Shown here: positions 8,537 to 18,162 of the stretch, piece after piece | Layout of the letters: each line of letters opens with the position of its first letter | Numbering within the stretch: position 1 is the stretch's first letter | Origin: Trichormus_B sp936914905 | GTDB taxonomy: Bacteria; Cyanobacteriota; Cyanobacteriia; Cyanobacteriales; Nostocaceae | Strand: one strand, 5' to 3' | Assembly (NCBI RefSeq): GCF_039871975.1 | Contig: NZ_JBDPLL010000001.1 | Length of the DNA: 64,000 bases | The notes under the pieces: model-generated | Database searches by the model: none | The model's input: only the letters and a program-made list of their open reading frames with translations | What the model was told of the DNA's origin: nothing | Translations under genes and position numbers: made by a program

Positions 8537-10732
8537 TCATGGTTGAATTTGGTTAAAACTCGTGGAACTTTGGAATAAAGTATCACACCTTTTGGAGACA
8601 ATAACGCAAATATTACTGAGAGCTTGCTGGTAGTTATCCATATCCTCATCTTCAAGGTAAATTTGAGCAGATTTCTCTAGATCTTTAATGGCTTGAGCAT
8701 AGTTTTGTTGGACTATATTTGCACCGTATTGTGCTAGTTCATAATGGATTATACCTCTTTTAAGATAAACTTTAGCCATGCGTGGATTGATATTTATTGC
8801 TTCGGTAAAATCTATAATTGCCTGTTTATATTCTCTAGCATAATTACTGCTATATTGGGCAAATTGATAACGGGTAAGACCACGCTGAAAATAGGCTTCT
8901 GCTTTAGAGGTATTGAGTTTAATTGCTTCAGTGAAATCTGCAATAGATTTTTGGTATTCTTGTTGATAATTACTACTATATTTAGCTATTTGAGAACGCA
9001 CAATACCGCGTCTAATATAAGCTTCAGTATCATGTACATTAATGTTAATAGCAGTATTAAAGTTGTTGATAGCTTTTTGATATTCCTGTTCGGGATCCCT
9101 ACTATAATCAGCCAGCATATAATAAGCATTACCCCTATTGACTAATGCTTTCACCTCCTGGGGATTAATTTTTAGCGCTTGATTATAGTCTGCTAATGCT
9201 CCTTCATAGTCGTTCAAATTATAGCGGGCATTACCTCTATTTATATAGAACTTAGAGAAAGTAGATCTTTTTTTAATTCCTTGGGTAAAATTTTCGATTG
9301 CTTGTTCATAATCTCGCTTTTGATAGGCTTCATTACCGCGGTTATAGTAATCAATAAAGGTGAGATTATCAGTTTGAGTACTATTATTTCCTAAGCGAGA
9401 TCTTAAGGAATGTTGGGTATAAAGATTTTGGGAAACAAAAGGACGAGTGAATTTAATCATTAAATCCAAATATCCCAACAACCCAAAACCTAATAAGCAA
9501 AAAATAACAGTGTAAAACCTTGTTTTGTTTGGTTTTTTAGCTAGTTGATAAGCAGAAAGATTAGGAGTAAATATTGGTTGCCAATGATGTAGAGGAGATG
9601 GAGAAATAGCTGGCTTGCGCATACGAGGAGTGGGGAGATGGTACTTTTTAGACTTGCTACGTGGTTTGAGATGTTCTCCAGAAGCGATCGCCTCCAGTGA
9701 TGGAAAAGGATCACGTCCACCTAATTGGGAAGCACGTTCACACCAAGGACATTTATTTAGGTGATCATGGTAAAGATGCTGGGGGTTTAGAGAACAAGTT
9801 ACAAGACTCTCCTCAACCTTTGCGATCACAGATAACCAGGTTTGAGCTGTAGGACGCAATTGAGGACTATTGTGACCATCTTCAAAACAACGCACAAAGA
9901 GTTCCTGTAAACCGGGATGAAGCATCTGCCAAGCAGGTGCAATAGGAGTAGGTAAATAGGGAACTTTTTGCTTTTGACTGTAAGTAAAATGACCGGCAAC
10001 TATTCTGGCTTCATAAGCAGGTGGATCAAATAGACCTTGAAAAATTCCAGAAAATGGGTGAGTACCTTCCATTAATAATTGAAATATTAGGACTGCTAAC
10101 CCAAATAAATCATGATGACTTTCCCGATCATAGTCAGCAAAAGTTTTATTCTGTAATTCTGAAGGTGTATACTCAGGTTTACCTACTGAACAACGATAGA
10201 CAATATTTTGCTCTAGATCACGTACTTGAAATGAATCTGTATCTACTAAGGTTATTAATGCAGTATTACTCACCAGAATATTTGATTCATTTACGTCTCC
10301 AATACAGTATTGGCTGGCATGCAGAGCTGCAAAAGTGGCCGATAGATTGCGAGCAGTACGCAATAAATATTGATAATTAAATAATGGGAAATTTTGACGG
10401 CGGTTTCCCGGATTGTAAAAATCCATAATCGGCCGCATTCCCCGAATGCGCGGCATTAAAAAGCCAATTACACTACCGCTACCATCCACAGCTTCCAACA
10501 ATTCCTGTGGCCAAGCTATGGAAATATGCCCCAAATTAGCTGTAGGGTTTTCGGGGGGATTAGCTATCATGGCCTGAAGTTTTTGAGCATAGGTATCAAT
10601 TGGCTTGTGATAAATTTTTGCCACTAAATTTTCATCTGATGGCACTGTATAGACACAAGCTTCACCGCCACGCCCCAAACTAACAGTGAGATTGAGAGTT
10701 TCTTGCTTGGGAAGACAACGTAGTACCTGCAT
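8537..10732 (-). CDS. Protein kinase-like protein with TPR repeats (VWA/PP2C-associated)
   Basis: 731 residues. The N-terminal 1-300 is a divergent kinase fold: glycine loop LGRGGEACVYTV (19-30), candidate Lys39 in VAKIYHK, catalytic loop IGDVNESNIL (Asp146, Asn151) and metal motif LVDTDSFQ (Asp164/Asp166) in place of DFG. A small Cys cluster (CPWC with flanking Cys and His, about 320-345) follows. One membrane segment lies near 405-425 (FYTVIFCLLGFGLLGYLDL), and then four to five TPR units fill 460-700, several enlarged by a QY-rich linker. The kinase would be cytosolic with the TPRs across or at the membrane. It follows PP2C and VWA genes on the same strand, the gene set known from TerY-type phosphorylation triads. 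Confidence 0.85.
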   Translation of the reverse strand: MQVLRCLPKQETLNLTVSLGRGGEACVYTVPSDENLVAKIYHKPIDTYAQKLQAMIANPPENPTANLGHISIAWPQELLEAVDGSGSVIGFLMPRIRGMRPIMDFYNPGNRRQNFPLFNYQYLLRTARNLSATFAALHASQYCIGDVNESNILVSNTALITLVDTDSFQVRDLEQNIVYRCSVGKPEYTPSELQNKTFADYDRESHHDLFGLAVLIFQLLMEGTHPFSGIFQGLFDPPAYEARIVAGHFTYSQKQKVPYLPTPIAPAWQMLHPGLQELFVRCFEDGHNSPQLRPTAQTWLSVIAKVEESLVTCSLNPQHLYHDHLNKCPWCERASQLGGRDPFPSLEAIASGEHLKPRSKSKKYHLPTPRMRKPAISPSPLHHWQPIFTPNLSAYQLAKKPNKTRFYTVIFCLLGFGLLGYLDLMIKFTRPFVSQNLYTQHSLRSRLGNNSTQTDNLTFIDYYNRGNEAYQKRDYEQAIENFTQGIKKRSTFSKFYINRGNARYNLNDYEGALADYNQALKINPQEVKALVNRGNAYYMLADYSRDPEQEYQKAINNFNTAININVHDTEAYIRRGIVRSQIAKYSSNYQQEYQKSIADFTEAIKLNTSKAEAYFQRGLTRYQFAQYSSNYAREYKQAIIDFTEAININPRMAKVYLKRGIIHYELAQYGANIVQQNYAQAIKDLEKSAQIYLEDEDMDNYQQALSNICVIVSKRCDTLFQSSTSFNQIQP

Positions 10733-10866
10733 GGTGGGATATGTGCTTAGGAATGGTGATTAAAATTAGTCAACAGTCAGGGAAATAGGGAACAGGATGT
10801 GACTTTTGGTGTTTATTACTTTTGTAATGAGGAGGTTAAATACTTGTGACTGTGTTGTTTTTACCT

Positions 10867-11649
10867 TCAGGGCCTTCTTAAGGCTGCTATAACTAAGGTC
10901 AAATCATCATCAGTCCTTTGGGTAATGCGCTCTGAACATAAAAACTTTACCAACTGTTCTTTGGCTATGGTCTTATCCTCAGCATTGGCAACAAAATCGA
11001 ATAAGGGAAAAAAGAACGGTTTATGCGGTTCACCCACTAGCATATTCAATGCTAGCATTTGTAGTCCATCGGTAAGAACACTAAGATTAACTATTTCTTG
11101 CCGCAATATTCTGAATTGTGCCCTATCTAAGGCATGAGGTGAAGTTAAAAATATGGTTTCATTAATATACTCACCACTGCTAGGAATGGTCAGTGCTATT
11201 AGGTTACCTCTACTATCCTTAGCTACGGCTAAACCATCACCGATTTGGGCTACTGCTACAACTTTTGGTGTGGCGATTGCAATAATTAAGGTAGTAGCTA
11301 AATCATGGGGCTGATGCTTATACAAGTCTGCCTCATCTTCTACTGCGTTTTTGGCTGCTAACATAGCATCAGTTAGCAAATCACGCAAAAAGGCATCCTC
11401 AGCAAAGGTTTTATAGCTAATGTCACTGTGTGAGATATATTCTGTGGCTGTCTCTACAGCAATCATCGCTCCCATTTTTCCCAATGTTGCAGAACCTGCC
11501 CCATCTGCTGCTGCTATCAGCAATACATTGTTTGCTAATATTTTCCAATGGTGAGCGTCCTGACATAACTGCTGGTTCTTAATGTGGCTCGTACCACACA
11601 CAGATGCGGCTACTATCCGCCATTTAGGAATCTGTTTTGCTATGTTCAT
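10867..11649 (-). CDS. PP2C-type (PPM) serine/threonine phosphatase
   Basis: About 260 residues from ATG 11649. The frame is open to a GTG at 11703, but homology-like sequence starts at the ATG (KWRIVAASVCGTSH). PPM motifs in order: CQDAH, AAADGAGS (metal-binding Asp-Gly), AQIGDG, VLTDGLQ and the C-terminal RTDDDLTLV with metal Asp residues. It should remove phosphate from Ser/Thr, most simply from targets of the kinase encoded next (8537-10732) or from the VWA protein. All three genes lie in line on the minus strand with 110-140 bp gaps. Confidence 0.88.
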   Translation of the reverse strand: MNIAKQIPKWRIVAASVCGTSHIKNQQLCQDAHHWKILANNVLLIAAADGAGSATLGKMGAMIAVETATEYISHSDISYKTFAEDAFLRDLLTDAMLAAKNAVEDEADLYKHQPHDLATTLIIAIATPKVVAVAQIGDGLAVAKDSRGNLIALTIPSSGEYINETIFLTSPHALDRAQFRILRQEIVNLSVLTDGLQMLALNMLVGEPHKPFFFPLFDFVANAEDKTIAKEQLVKFLCSERITQRTDDDLTLVIAALRRP

Positions 11650-11759
11650 AAATTTGTTGTTCACAGCTAAGTTGCTGTAATTTTGATTAACCCAACAGCA
11701 CACAGTCAGGAGTTATCAGTTTTACCTGTTCCCTATTCCCTAGCTATAACTGATAACTG

Positions 11760-12461
11760 CTAAACGGATCCCCAACCAATTGGTGGTAGTGCTACTTGCT
11801 CATCTACTTTGGAATGAGAGACGGCTGACATACTGGCTGAAAGCCAAACAAACATTTCAATAAAGTTTAATCCTTGGAGTTTGAGAGGAGTACGCACGGC
11901 TATTTGATTTAAACGGGTCATATTTGCATCCTCTACTCCTACCGTGAAAAAGGCAACTCGTTTATTCGCTTCATCTCCTTGTAGACGCTGTACAGCTTGC
12001 TCAATTACATTATCTAGCTCACCTTGCGGTTCACCATCTGTAATCATAAATACCCAAGGACGGTAATAAGCAATCCCATTGGTACGATATTGGGATTTAC
12101 GTTCTTGAATTATTTCTAAAGACTTATTAATTCCAGCCCCCATTGTTGTTAGCCCTTGGGCTATTAGAATAGGTGGGTTGAACTGGTCTGCCGTTACAAA
12201 GTCTTGCACCACATTAACATGACTATCAAATGTGATAATTGCTACTTCTACCCTTCTAGCTGCCAAGGAATTTTTTACTAGTTCATCTTTAAAAGTTAGT
12301 AGACCCTGATTTAAAGCCTCAATTCGTTCTCCCTGCATTGAGCCAGATGTGTCTAGCAATAGCACACACGGACAACGTGGTTCTGGATTTTCTGCGAACT
12401 CTACGACTTCATCTAATTTTAGTGTGTCCAGCATAACCTTTTGTGTTATGTTATAGTCCAA
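11760..12461 (-). CDS. von Willebrand factor A domain protein (TerY-like)
   Basis: 233 residues, a single VWA domain. The complete MIDAS metal site is visible: DTSGSM at 37-42, the Thr in GLTTMG near 105, and the Asp in MITDGEP near 145. No signal peptide or membrane segment, so it is cytosolic. Single-domain VWA proteins of this size (TerY-like) act with a PP2C phosphatase and a kinase; both follow directly. It is the first gene of the triad, and the 633-bp region upstream probably carries the promoter. The role in the cell is not known from sequence. Confidence 0.88.
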   Translation of the reverse strand: MDYNITQKVMLDTLKLDEVVEFAENPEPRCPCVLLLDTSGSMQGERIEALNQGLLTFKDELVKNSLAARRVEVAIITFDSHVNVVQDFVTADQFNPPILIAQGLTTMGAGINKSLEIIQERKSQYRTNGIAYYRPWVFMITDGEPQGELDNVIEQAVQRLQGDEANKRVAFFTVGVEDANMTRLNQIAVRTPLKLQGLNFIEMFVWLSASMSAVSHSKVDEQVALPPIGWGSV

Positions 12462-13094
12462 CGTTTTAATTTCCTTTTCTCAAAGTATATAGTTTACTAG
12501 ACTAGTACGACTAGAACTACGGTATTTTGCTCTAGATCGCTTAAATTTCATTAATTAATTCAATTATTCTCACCGAATTCTGTATTTCAGGAAACTTGAA
12601 TCACCATCTAGTTTAGTAGAAGCGAATGATTAGGAGGTATGAACATTACTTGTTGTAGTGAAGCTACCATAATTTATTTTCAACAAATTAACAATATAAT
12701 AATCAATATATACATTTACATAAAGAAAAATTTTAAAGATTTTATGTGGAAAATTTTTTGATTCAAGACCCCTAAGTAATCATAATTAGGTGAGTAACTT
12801 GCTGATCATTCCCGTGAAAATATGAAAACTAGTCCTGGCTTTCATATGACATAATATTTAGCAATATATAGGTTGATAGAGAAATATATCAGGGAGTAAG
12901 CATTCAGCTATCAGCTATGAGCAGTCAGCTTTTTCAGGGTAACGCCCGCCAACAATGTTTATTTGATAATTAGGCAATTTGTTAAACATTCTGACTCCTG
13001 ACTCCTGAATTTTTACAGAAGGAAAGACAATACTTAACCCAAAAATTCCTCTTTCTCAATAGAAAATTAAGTTCTTAGAGAAAACTCTAAAAAT
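12462..13094. other. Divergent intergenic region with repeat R1 copy B
   Basis: 633 bp between the divergent VWA gene and the PatA-like gene; it must hold both promoters. The only structure recognised is an inverted copy of repeat R1 at 12896-13010, ending in ACTCCTGACTCCTGAAT. No gene was supported. Confidence 0.6.
12896..13010 (-). repeat. Dispersed repeat family R1, copy B (inverted)
   Basis: Reverse-complement copy of the R1 family: starts GTAAGCATTCAGCT and ends with the heptamer run CTGACTCCTGACTCCTGAA. The middle (CAGTCAGCTTTTTCAGG) matches the AAAAAGCTGACTGCTGA core of the other copies. Confidence 0.75.
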
Positions 13095-14453
13095 ATGAAT
13101 AATACTGGCACATTTAGCAAACTATCTCCTGAACGTCTATTAAGACAGTTAACTAATTCCTCAGATACTATTTGTTTACAGGTTTCGTACAACTCAGTGC
13201 TGTGGTTAATATACTTAGAGCAAGGTAAAATCATTTATGCTACCCATTCAGTAGAACCTTTCGACAGATTAGAACGACATATACGTCGTCTTAATCACCA
13301 AATTCCTCCACTAACTAATGAAGTTCGTGTAAAATTACGGTTGACTTTTGAACCTGATTGGCGAACTCAGTTAAACAGACCTGAGTATTATTTACTTAGT
13401 CAACCGCCGGAATACCAGGGGATTCACTGGCTAGTGACGCAAAAATATTTACCTTCTCACCAAGCAGGATTACTAATTGAAGAGTTAGTAAAAGAAGTAG
13501 TTGAATCATTTATGTTGATAAAAGAAGCAACTTATGTATTAACAGAACCAGTAAGGAGCCTTCCTAAACTTTGTAAGTTGGATACAGAAAATATTATAGA
13601 ACGTTGTGAAAAGCGGTTACAAAGTTGGCAATCCTGTGCTCCGCAAATATCTTCTCCCTATCAGCGTCCATACTTGTTGATTAACAGCAGGTTTTATAAC
13701 AAACAACTACCAGAATTAGAGCAAAATATCACAGCATGCATTAAGGGCTTTAGCCTGCGTCATTTGGCTGTAATTATGAATCTGGATGAAGTAGAACTGG
13801 CTCGAACTTTATACCCCTATATACTTCAGGGTTCGATTATTCTCCATGAACCAGACCCTCCATTTGATAAGTTGCCTAAGACTTTTGAAGATGTTTCCAT
13901 ATCTTCTACATATAGTAGACTAGTAGTTAATTCTCATGTAGAAGCGTTAGCAGATAATAATCCTGCTGTAGAAAAACATGTATCTGAAATTTCTACTTTA
14001 CGAACAGAAAACTATGAGCAATTAAACATACTAAATAACATAGAGGCTGAAGAGAAAACTGTAAATACGGCTACTATAACTCCTAAGAAAATCTACAAAA
14101 TTATCTCTGTAGATGATAGTCCCACCATTCTTAAGGAAATCAGCCGTTGTTTAGAACGTGAAAATGTTGCGGTAGTCACAATTAATGATCCAATCAAAGC
14201 AGTTATGTCTATTATTAGACATAAACCGGATTTGATTTTGTTGGATCTCAATATGGCAGGAATTGATGGTTATGAATTATGTAAAATAATCCGTAATAAT
14301 TCGATGTTTCAGGAAATCCCCATTATCTTTGTTACAGGAAGCAAGGGAATTATTGATAAAGTAAAAGCCCGAGTCGTGGGAGCATCTGGTTATTTAACTA
14401 AACCTTTTACTCGTACTGAGTTACTAAAAACGATTTTTACGCATTTGGCATAA
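13095..14453 (+). CDS. PatA-like response regulator (PATAN domain plus C-terminal receiver)
   Basis: 452 residues. The first 100 residues (LSPERLLRQLT...IYLEQGKIIYATHS) look like the PATAN/DUF4388 domain of cyanobacterial PatA-type regulators, then a helical middle part. The C-terminal receiver covers about 333-452: acidic pair Asp340/Asp341 (SVDDSP), phospho-acceptor Asp384 (LILLDLNMAGIDGYEL) and Lys436 (TKPF), all present. There is no output DNA-binding domain. Founding members act in heterocyst patterning or phototaxis. No CheW, MCP or CheA gene is next to it, so it is an orphan; its partner kinase cannot be inferred. Confidence 0.85.
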   Translation: MNNTGTFSKLSPERLLRQLTNSSDTICLQVSYNSVLWLIYLEQGKIIYATHSVEPFDRLERHIRRLNHQIPPLTNEVRVKLRLTFEPDWRTQLNRPEYYLLSQPPEYQGIHWLVTQKYLPSHQAGLLIEELVKEVVESFMLIKEATYVLTEPVRSLPKLCKLDTENIIERCEKRLQSWQSCAPQISSPYQRPYLLINSRFYNKQLPELEQNITACIKGFSLRHLAVIMNLDEVELARTLYPYILQGSIILHEPDPPFDKLPKTFEDVSISSTYSRLVVNSHVEALADNNPAVEKHVSEISTLRTENYEQLNILNNIEAEEKTVNTATITPKKIYKIISVDDSPTILKEISRCLERENVAVVTINDPIKAVMSIIRHKPDLILLDLNMAGIDGYELCKIIRNNSMFQEIPIIFVTGSKGIIDKVKARVVGASGYLTKPFTRTELLKTIFTHLA

Positions 14454-14566
14454 TTAACTAATGTACTACAAGAATAAGAACTTAATAGAAATCAAGGATG
14501 AACAAGATGAAACTTAAGATTTGAACTCGAATTTAACTCTAGAAAACCAGATATGGCAGAAGTCAA

Positions 14567-14643
14567 GAGTCAGGAGTAAAACTTTCTTGCTGTCTAGGTT
14601 TCAATTTAGATTCTGTACCTAATTGATCTGCAATCTGCTGTAA
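14567..14643 (+). repeat. Direct repeat R3, left copy
   Basis: About 78 bp, starting AGTCAGGAGTAAAACT and containing TTTCAATTTAGATTCTGTAC and ATCTGCAATCTGCTG. A second copy at about 90 percent identity lies at 16028-16107, so the ABC ATPase gene is bracketed by direct repeats. Confidence 0.8.
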
Positions 14644-14718
14644 AATCTAACTTTATGAAGTTCGAACTCTGTTGGTGTAGCCTGTTGTAATCACTATTTT
14701 GAATTGGTATAATTACCT

Positions 14719-16002
14719 GTGGCACAAGTTGTATTAGAAAACGTTTATAAAAGCTTTCCTCCTCGTAAGGGGGAAGGTGTGACTACACAGATGTCATTAC
14801 GAGGAAAGGAAGATGCAGATAATATTAATGTTCTACGGGGAATTAATTTAACCATCGCGGATGGTGAATTTATGGTGCTTGTAGGACCTTCTGGTTGCGG
14901 TAAAAGTACCTTGCTCCGGTTAATAGCAGGGTTAGAGGTGATAACTGGGGGTAATATCTGGGTAGGCGATAGCGAAGCTGACCAAGGGTATCGCTTGATT
15001 AATCATTTACCTCCCAACGAACGTGACATCGCCATGGTGTTCCAAAATTACGCCCTCTATCCCCACATGACAGTTTATGAAAATATTGCTTTTGGGTTGC
15101 GTCGTCGATTTGGAAATAGAGAAACAATTTCTTCACCCTTGCTACGTCAGTGGGGAGAAAATCTACTGGTGGGCATGACTAGAAAATTACCCAAAAAACT
15201 GCGTTATCTTTCTCCAAAAGAACGAAGTGTAGAACAACAGGTGTGGAATGTTGCCGAGTTATTACAAATTGGAACTTTATTAAATCACCTACCTAAACAA
15301 TTATCTGGAGGACAAAGACAACGGGTAGCATTAGGAAGAGCGATTGCCCGGAATCCTCAAGTATTTTTAATGGATGAACCATTATCAAACTTAGATACTA
15401 AATTACGGGCTGAAACTCGCGCCCAAATCGTCAAATTGCAGCGTCAGTTGGGAACAACAACGATTTACGTCACCCATGATCAAACTGAAGCAATGACAAT
15501 GGGCGATCGGATTGCAATTATGTCTGGAGGACAAATCCAGCAAGTAGCACCACCATTAGAACTTTATAACTACCCTGCTAACCGCTTTGTAGCTCAATTT
15601 ATTGGTTCACCACCAATGAATTTTATACCGGTAGAATTTCATGCACCTTTATTAATTACCCATCTTAACTTTCGCTTTACCCTTCCAGAAATCTGGGGAA
15701 AACTTTTACAAAAATATGATGGAAAAACTCTAATCTTAGGTATTCGTCCAGAACATTTAACTTTGAGTGTACCTGCAACCAAAAATTTACCAATCAAAGT
15801 AGATTTGGTAGAAAATTTAGGAAATGATAGTTTTTTATCTGTCAGGATTTTTGATCCTGAATTATCAAGTGCAGAAGGTCAATCTTTGCAAGTGCGAGTT
15901 CCCCCGGATAGATTCATTAGTCTTGGTGAAAAACTGTGGTTATCATTTATTCCTGAAAAAATTCACTTTTTTGATCGAGAAACCGAGTTAGCAATAAGCT
16001 AA
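14719..16002 (+). CDS. ABC transporter ATP-binding protein, UgpC/MalK family
   Basis: 427 residues from GTG at 14719. Walker A GPSGCGKST, Q-loop MVFQNYALYPHM, signature LSGGQRQRVALGRAIARN and Walker B VFLMDEPLSNLD are intact, followed by the D-loop and switch His (THDQTEAMTMGD). The C-terminal 130 residues form the TOBE/OB regulatory part of carbohydrate importers (LGIRPEHL). Two insertions enlarge it over the usual 360-380 residues: one after the N-terminal SFPPRKG and one after FGLRRRFG. Partner permeases and binding protein are not nearby, as is common when one ATPase serves several sugar or polyol importers. Direct repeats flank the gene. Confidence 0.88.
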   Translation: MAQVVLENVYKSFPPRKGEGVTTQMSLRGKEDADNINVLRGINLTIADGEFMVLVGPSGCGKSTLLRLIAGLEVITGGNIWVGDSEADQGYRLINHLPPNERDIAMVFQNYALYPHMTVYENIAFGLRRRFGNRETISSPLLRQWGENLLVGMTRKLPKKLRYLSPKERSVEQQVWNVAELLQIGTLLNHLPKQLSGGQRQRVALGRAIARNPQVFLMDEPLSNLDTKLRAETRAQIVKLQRQLGTTTIYVTHDQTEAMTMGDRIAIMSGGQIQQVAPPLELYNYPANRFVAQFIGSPPMNFIPVEFHAPLLITHLNFRFTLPEIWGKLLQKYDGKTLILGIRPEHLTLSVPATKNLPIKVDLVENLGNDSFLSVRIFDPELSSAEGQSLQVRVPPDRFISLGEKLWLSFIPEKIHFFDRETELAIS

Positions 16003-16520
16003 TATATTTTGGCTAATACATCAGGAGTCAGGAGTCAGGAGTAAAACTCTCTTGCTGTCTATGTTTCAATTTAGATTCTGTACCTCATTGATCTACAATC
16101 TGCTGTTTTTCTGTGAAACTGCATGTTGATGCAGGTTCTGCTCTAAGAGAACTCTACACAAAGAAATATCTAATGTCATTCTATTAGCGAAGCGTGGCCT
16201 ACGCCTTACGGAAGAAACTGTAGTGAAGAATCTTCTGAAACACTTGCTACACATGGCTATAGCTTGCCTAACAACCTAGAAGTCATATGCCGGCTTCCCG
16301 TTCACGCAGTGTCCCGAAGGGATACAGCATGACAAGAGAAGATCATTTATTTTGTGGCTTACTCCAACAGGGTTTTAGATTGACTGAACCGATAAATCTG
16401 GGAGCTTGTAGCATCAAGGAATTATGATGCTTTATGTAAACGAAGCCTTCTCAGGAAGTTGTAGACTGATTATTTTTGTTATAAATCTCACTTATCCCAG
16501 GAGTGGGAGTAATTTAGGTT
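16003..16520. other. Intergenic region with repeat R3 right copy and palindromic scraps
   Basis: 518 bp. 16022-16107 is heptamer repeat (AGGAGTC, three times) running into the right copy of direct repeat R3. Around 16185-16215 there is an AGCGAAGCGTGGCCTACGCC segment of the kind scattered through Nostoc intergenic DNA. No gene was supported. Confidence 0.6.
16022..16107 (+). repeat. Direct repeat R3, right copy, with AGGAGTC heptamer run
   Basis: Begins TCAGGAGTCAGGAGTCAGG (three AGGAGTC heptamers) and continues AGTAAAACTCTCTTGCTG to ATCTACAATCTGCTG, matching 14567-14643. The heptamer is a short tandemly repeated sequence typical of heterocystous cyanobacteria. Confidence 0.8.
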
Positions 16521-17447
16521 TCATAAATTTTGCCAGCCAGTACCTTTATAACCATATTCAAAAATGTCTGGGTGCAAAATTTCTGCTAATATTTCGACAG
16601 AATCTACTAGGCGTGGACCGGGACGGTTAAAGTAAGCATTACCATTTGTAATGTAGACTCTACCAGCTTTAAATGCGTGTAATTCTTCCCACTCTGGACG
16701 GTGAGTTAACAGTTTTACTTCTTGGTAAGTTCGTTGTAAATCAAAGCGACAGGGCATAAAAATGATTACATCGGGATTACTCCCAATTAATGTGTCCCAG
16801 CTTAAATGTGCTGAAGGTTGACCGATACCGCTAAATAATGTCTGTCCACCAGCAAGATGAATGAGTTCAGGAATCCACTTAGCAGCAACCATCAAAGGAT
16901 CAGTTGATTCGATACAAGTAACTGTAGGTATTTCTGTGATGGAAAGTCCTTGGATTTTGCGATTGCAAATTTTTACACGAGCTTCTAAATTCTCTAGTAC
17001 TTCTACCGAATTAATCCCAAATGTTTGACCGACTCGTTCAATATCTCCCCATACATCCCGCAGTGTGCTGGGCTGTAAAGAAATTATTTGGGGTGTGGTG
17101 TGAGTGAGTTGGGCAACAGCTTTTTCTACTTCTGGTAAACTAACAGCACAAACATCACACTGATCTTGAGTGAGAATGTGTGTAGGTTGCAATCGTTCTA
17201 AAACATCGACTTTAATTTTGTAGATACTCAGAGCAGATAGCAATATATTATTGACTTCATTGTGAATACAACTGCTATCAGCATGACCATTCAAACGTGC
17301 TTGCGTACAAACTGGCAGGTGAGCTATTTCTGGAGGATAGTCACATCCATGTGATCGCCCTACAATAGCATATTGTAAACCCAGAGTAGCAGCTATTTCT
17401 GTGGCACTAGGAATTAAAGAGACAATTCTTATATTTTTATCTGTCAT
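16521..17447 (-). CDS. Cobalamin-binding / BtuF-like periplasmic-fold protein
   Basis: 308 residues. The N-terminus IRIVSLIPSATEIAATLG and later DLVIFMPC-like and GRVYITNGNAYFNRPGPR segments fit class III substrate-binding folds of the BtuF/FecB type. The CDVCAVSLPEV segment is typical of the cobalamin-binding protein subgroup found without a signal peptide. No signal peptide or lipobox is seen, so a cytosolic role or an unusual export route is possible. A strong Shine-Dalgarno (AGGAGGTGG) lies 5 nt before the ATG, fixing the start. No transporter partners are adjacent. Confidence 0.8.
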   Translation of the reverse strand: MTDKNIRIVSLIPSATEIAATLGLQYAIVGRSHGCDYPPEIAHLPVCTQARLNGHADSSCIHNEVNNILLSALSIYKIKVDVLERLQPTHILTQDQCDVCAVSLPEVEKAVAQLTHTTPQIISLQPSTLRDVWGDIERVGQTFGINSVEVLENLEARVKICNRKIQGLSITEIPTVTCIESTDPLMVAAKWIPELIHLAGGQTLFSGIGQPSAHLSWDTLIGSNPDVIIFMPCRFDLQRTYQEVKLLTHRPEWEELHAFKAGRVYITNGNAYFNRPGPRLVDSVEILAEILHPDIFEYGYKGTGWQNL

Positions 17448-18162
17448 AGTTCCACCTCCTGGGATAGGAGTTTAGAAGTCATCCTCTAACAGGATTTTGG
17501 ATTTTGGATTGATTCCAGGGATAACTCGGTTAGCTTATACTATTAGGGAATTATTAGTCAGAGACCTGGAGTTAAAAATAGAAGGAGTTTTGTACTTTTC
17601 CTAATAGGTATTCCATTCTCATAGTTACATAGTGTCAGTAGGAAAATATCTATCTTGAGGATATTAGGACTCCGACTCTCTACACCTATACACGAAGATT
17701 GTATAAAATTAGCATAAAAAAATTTATATGCTTTATCTGCAATTACCTTGTGTAAGGCTGCTATAATACTACTATTATAATTCAGTAGGCATTCAAAATT
17801 ATCGTTATGAGAAGGTAAAAGCAAAGAGTAAAGAGGTTTCTAGGCTAGTTTAGATGTTGTTATGACTTTTAGTTTTTTTCATATCATTCTAGTTAGAAAT
17901 TCACCAAAGAATTATAGTAGAACACAGGGAATAGTCCGGAGACTTTCTTCGTATAAAGCTTTATTCATAGATTTTGTATATCTTTTACCTCCAATCTGCT
18001 GTATATTTTTAATGAGTAGTGTAACTAATTTATTATTCTTAACTAATTTATTATTCTTAACTATTTGGAAACAGTAAGTAAAAAATCGCAGTTGACTCTA
18101 GAAATTTCTAGGGATTGGGAGACTTTATGAGCAGATGGAAAATGCTCTAAGAAGGATAATCT
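17448..18162. other. Intergenic region, no gene supported
   Basis: 715 bp between the BtuF-like gene and a broken gene at 18163. Short open frames on both strands lack a plausible ribosome site, composition or similarity that I recognise. It includes a duplicated TTATTATTCTTAACTAATT-like stretch near 18025-18060. Confidence 0.5.

Noticed and set aside
10021..10380. A 119-codon plus-strand frame that looks protein-like
   Set aside because: It is antisense to the conserved kinase domain of the kinase-TPR gene and has no ribosome site; a shadow of that gene.
12640..12760. Short frame after an AGGAGGT near 12632
   Set aside because: The AGGAGGT touches the ATG without spacing, and the peptide is low complexity.
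17558..17824. 88-codon minus-strand frame
   Set aside because: No ribosome site, no recognisable family, composition like surrounding non-coding DNA.
17862..18077. 71-codon plus-strand frame with hydrophobic stretches
   Set aside because: Low complexity with duplicated LLFLTN units and no ribosome site; probably chance.
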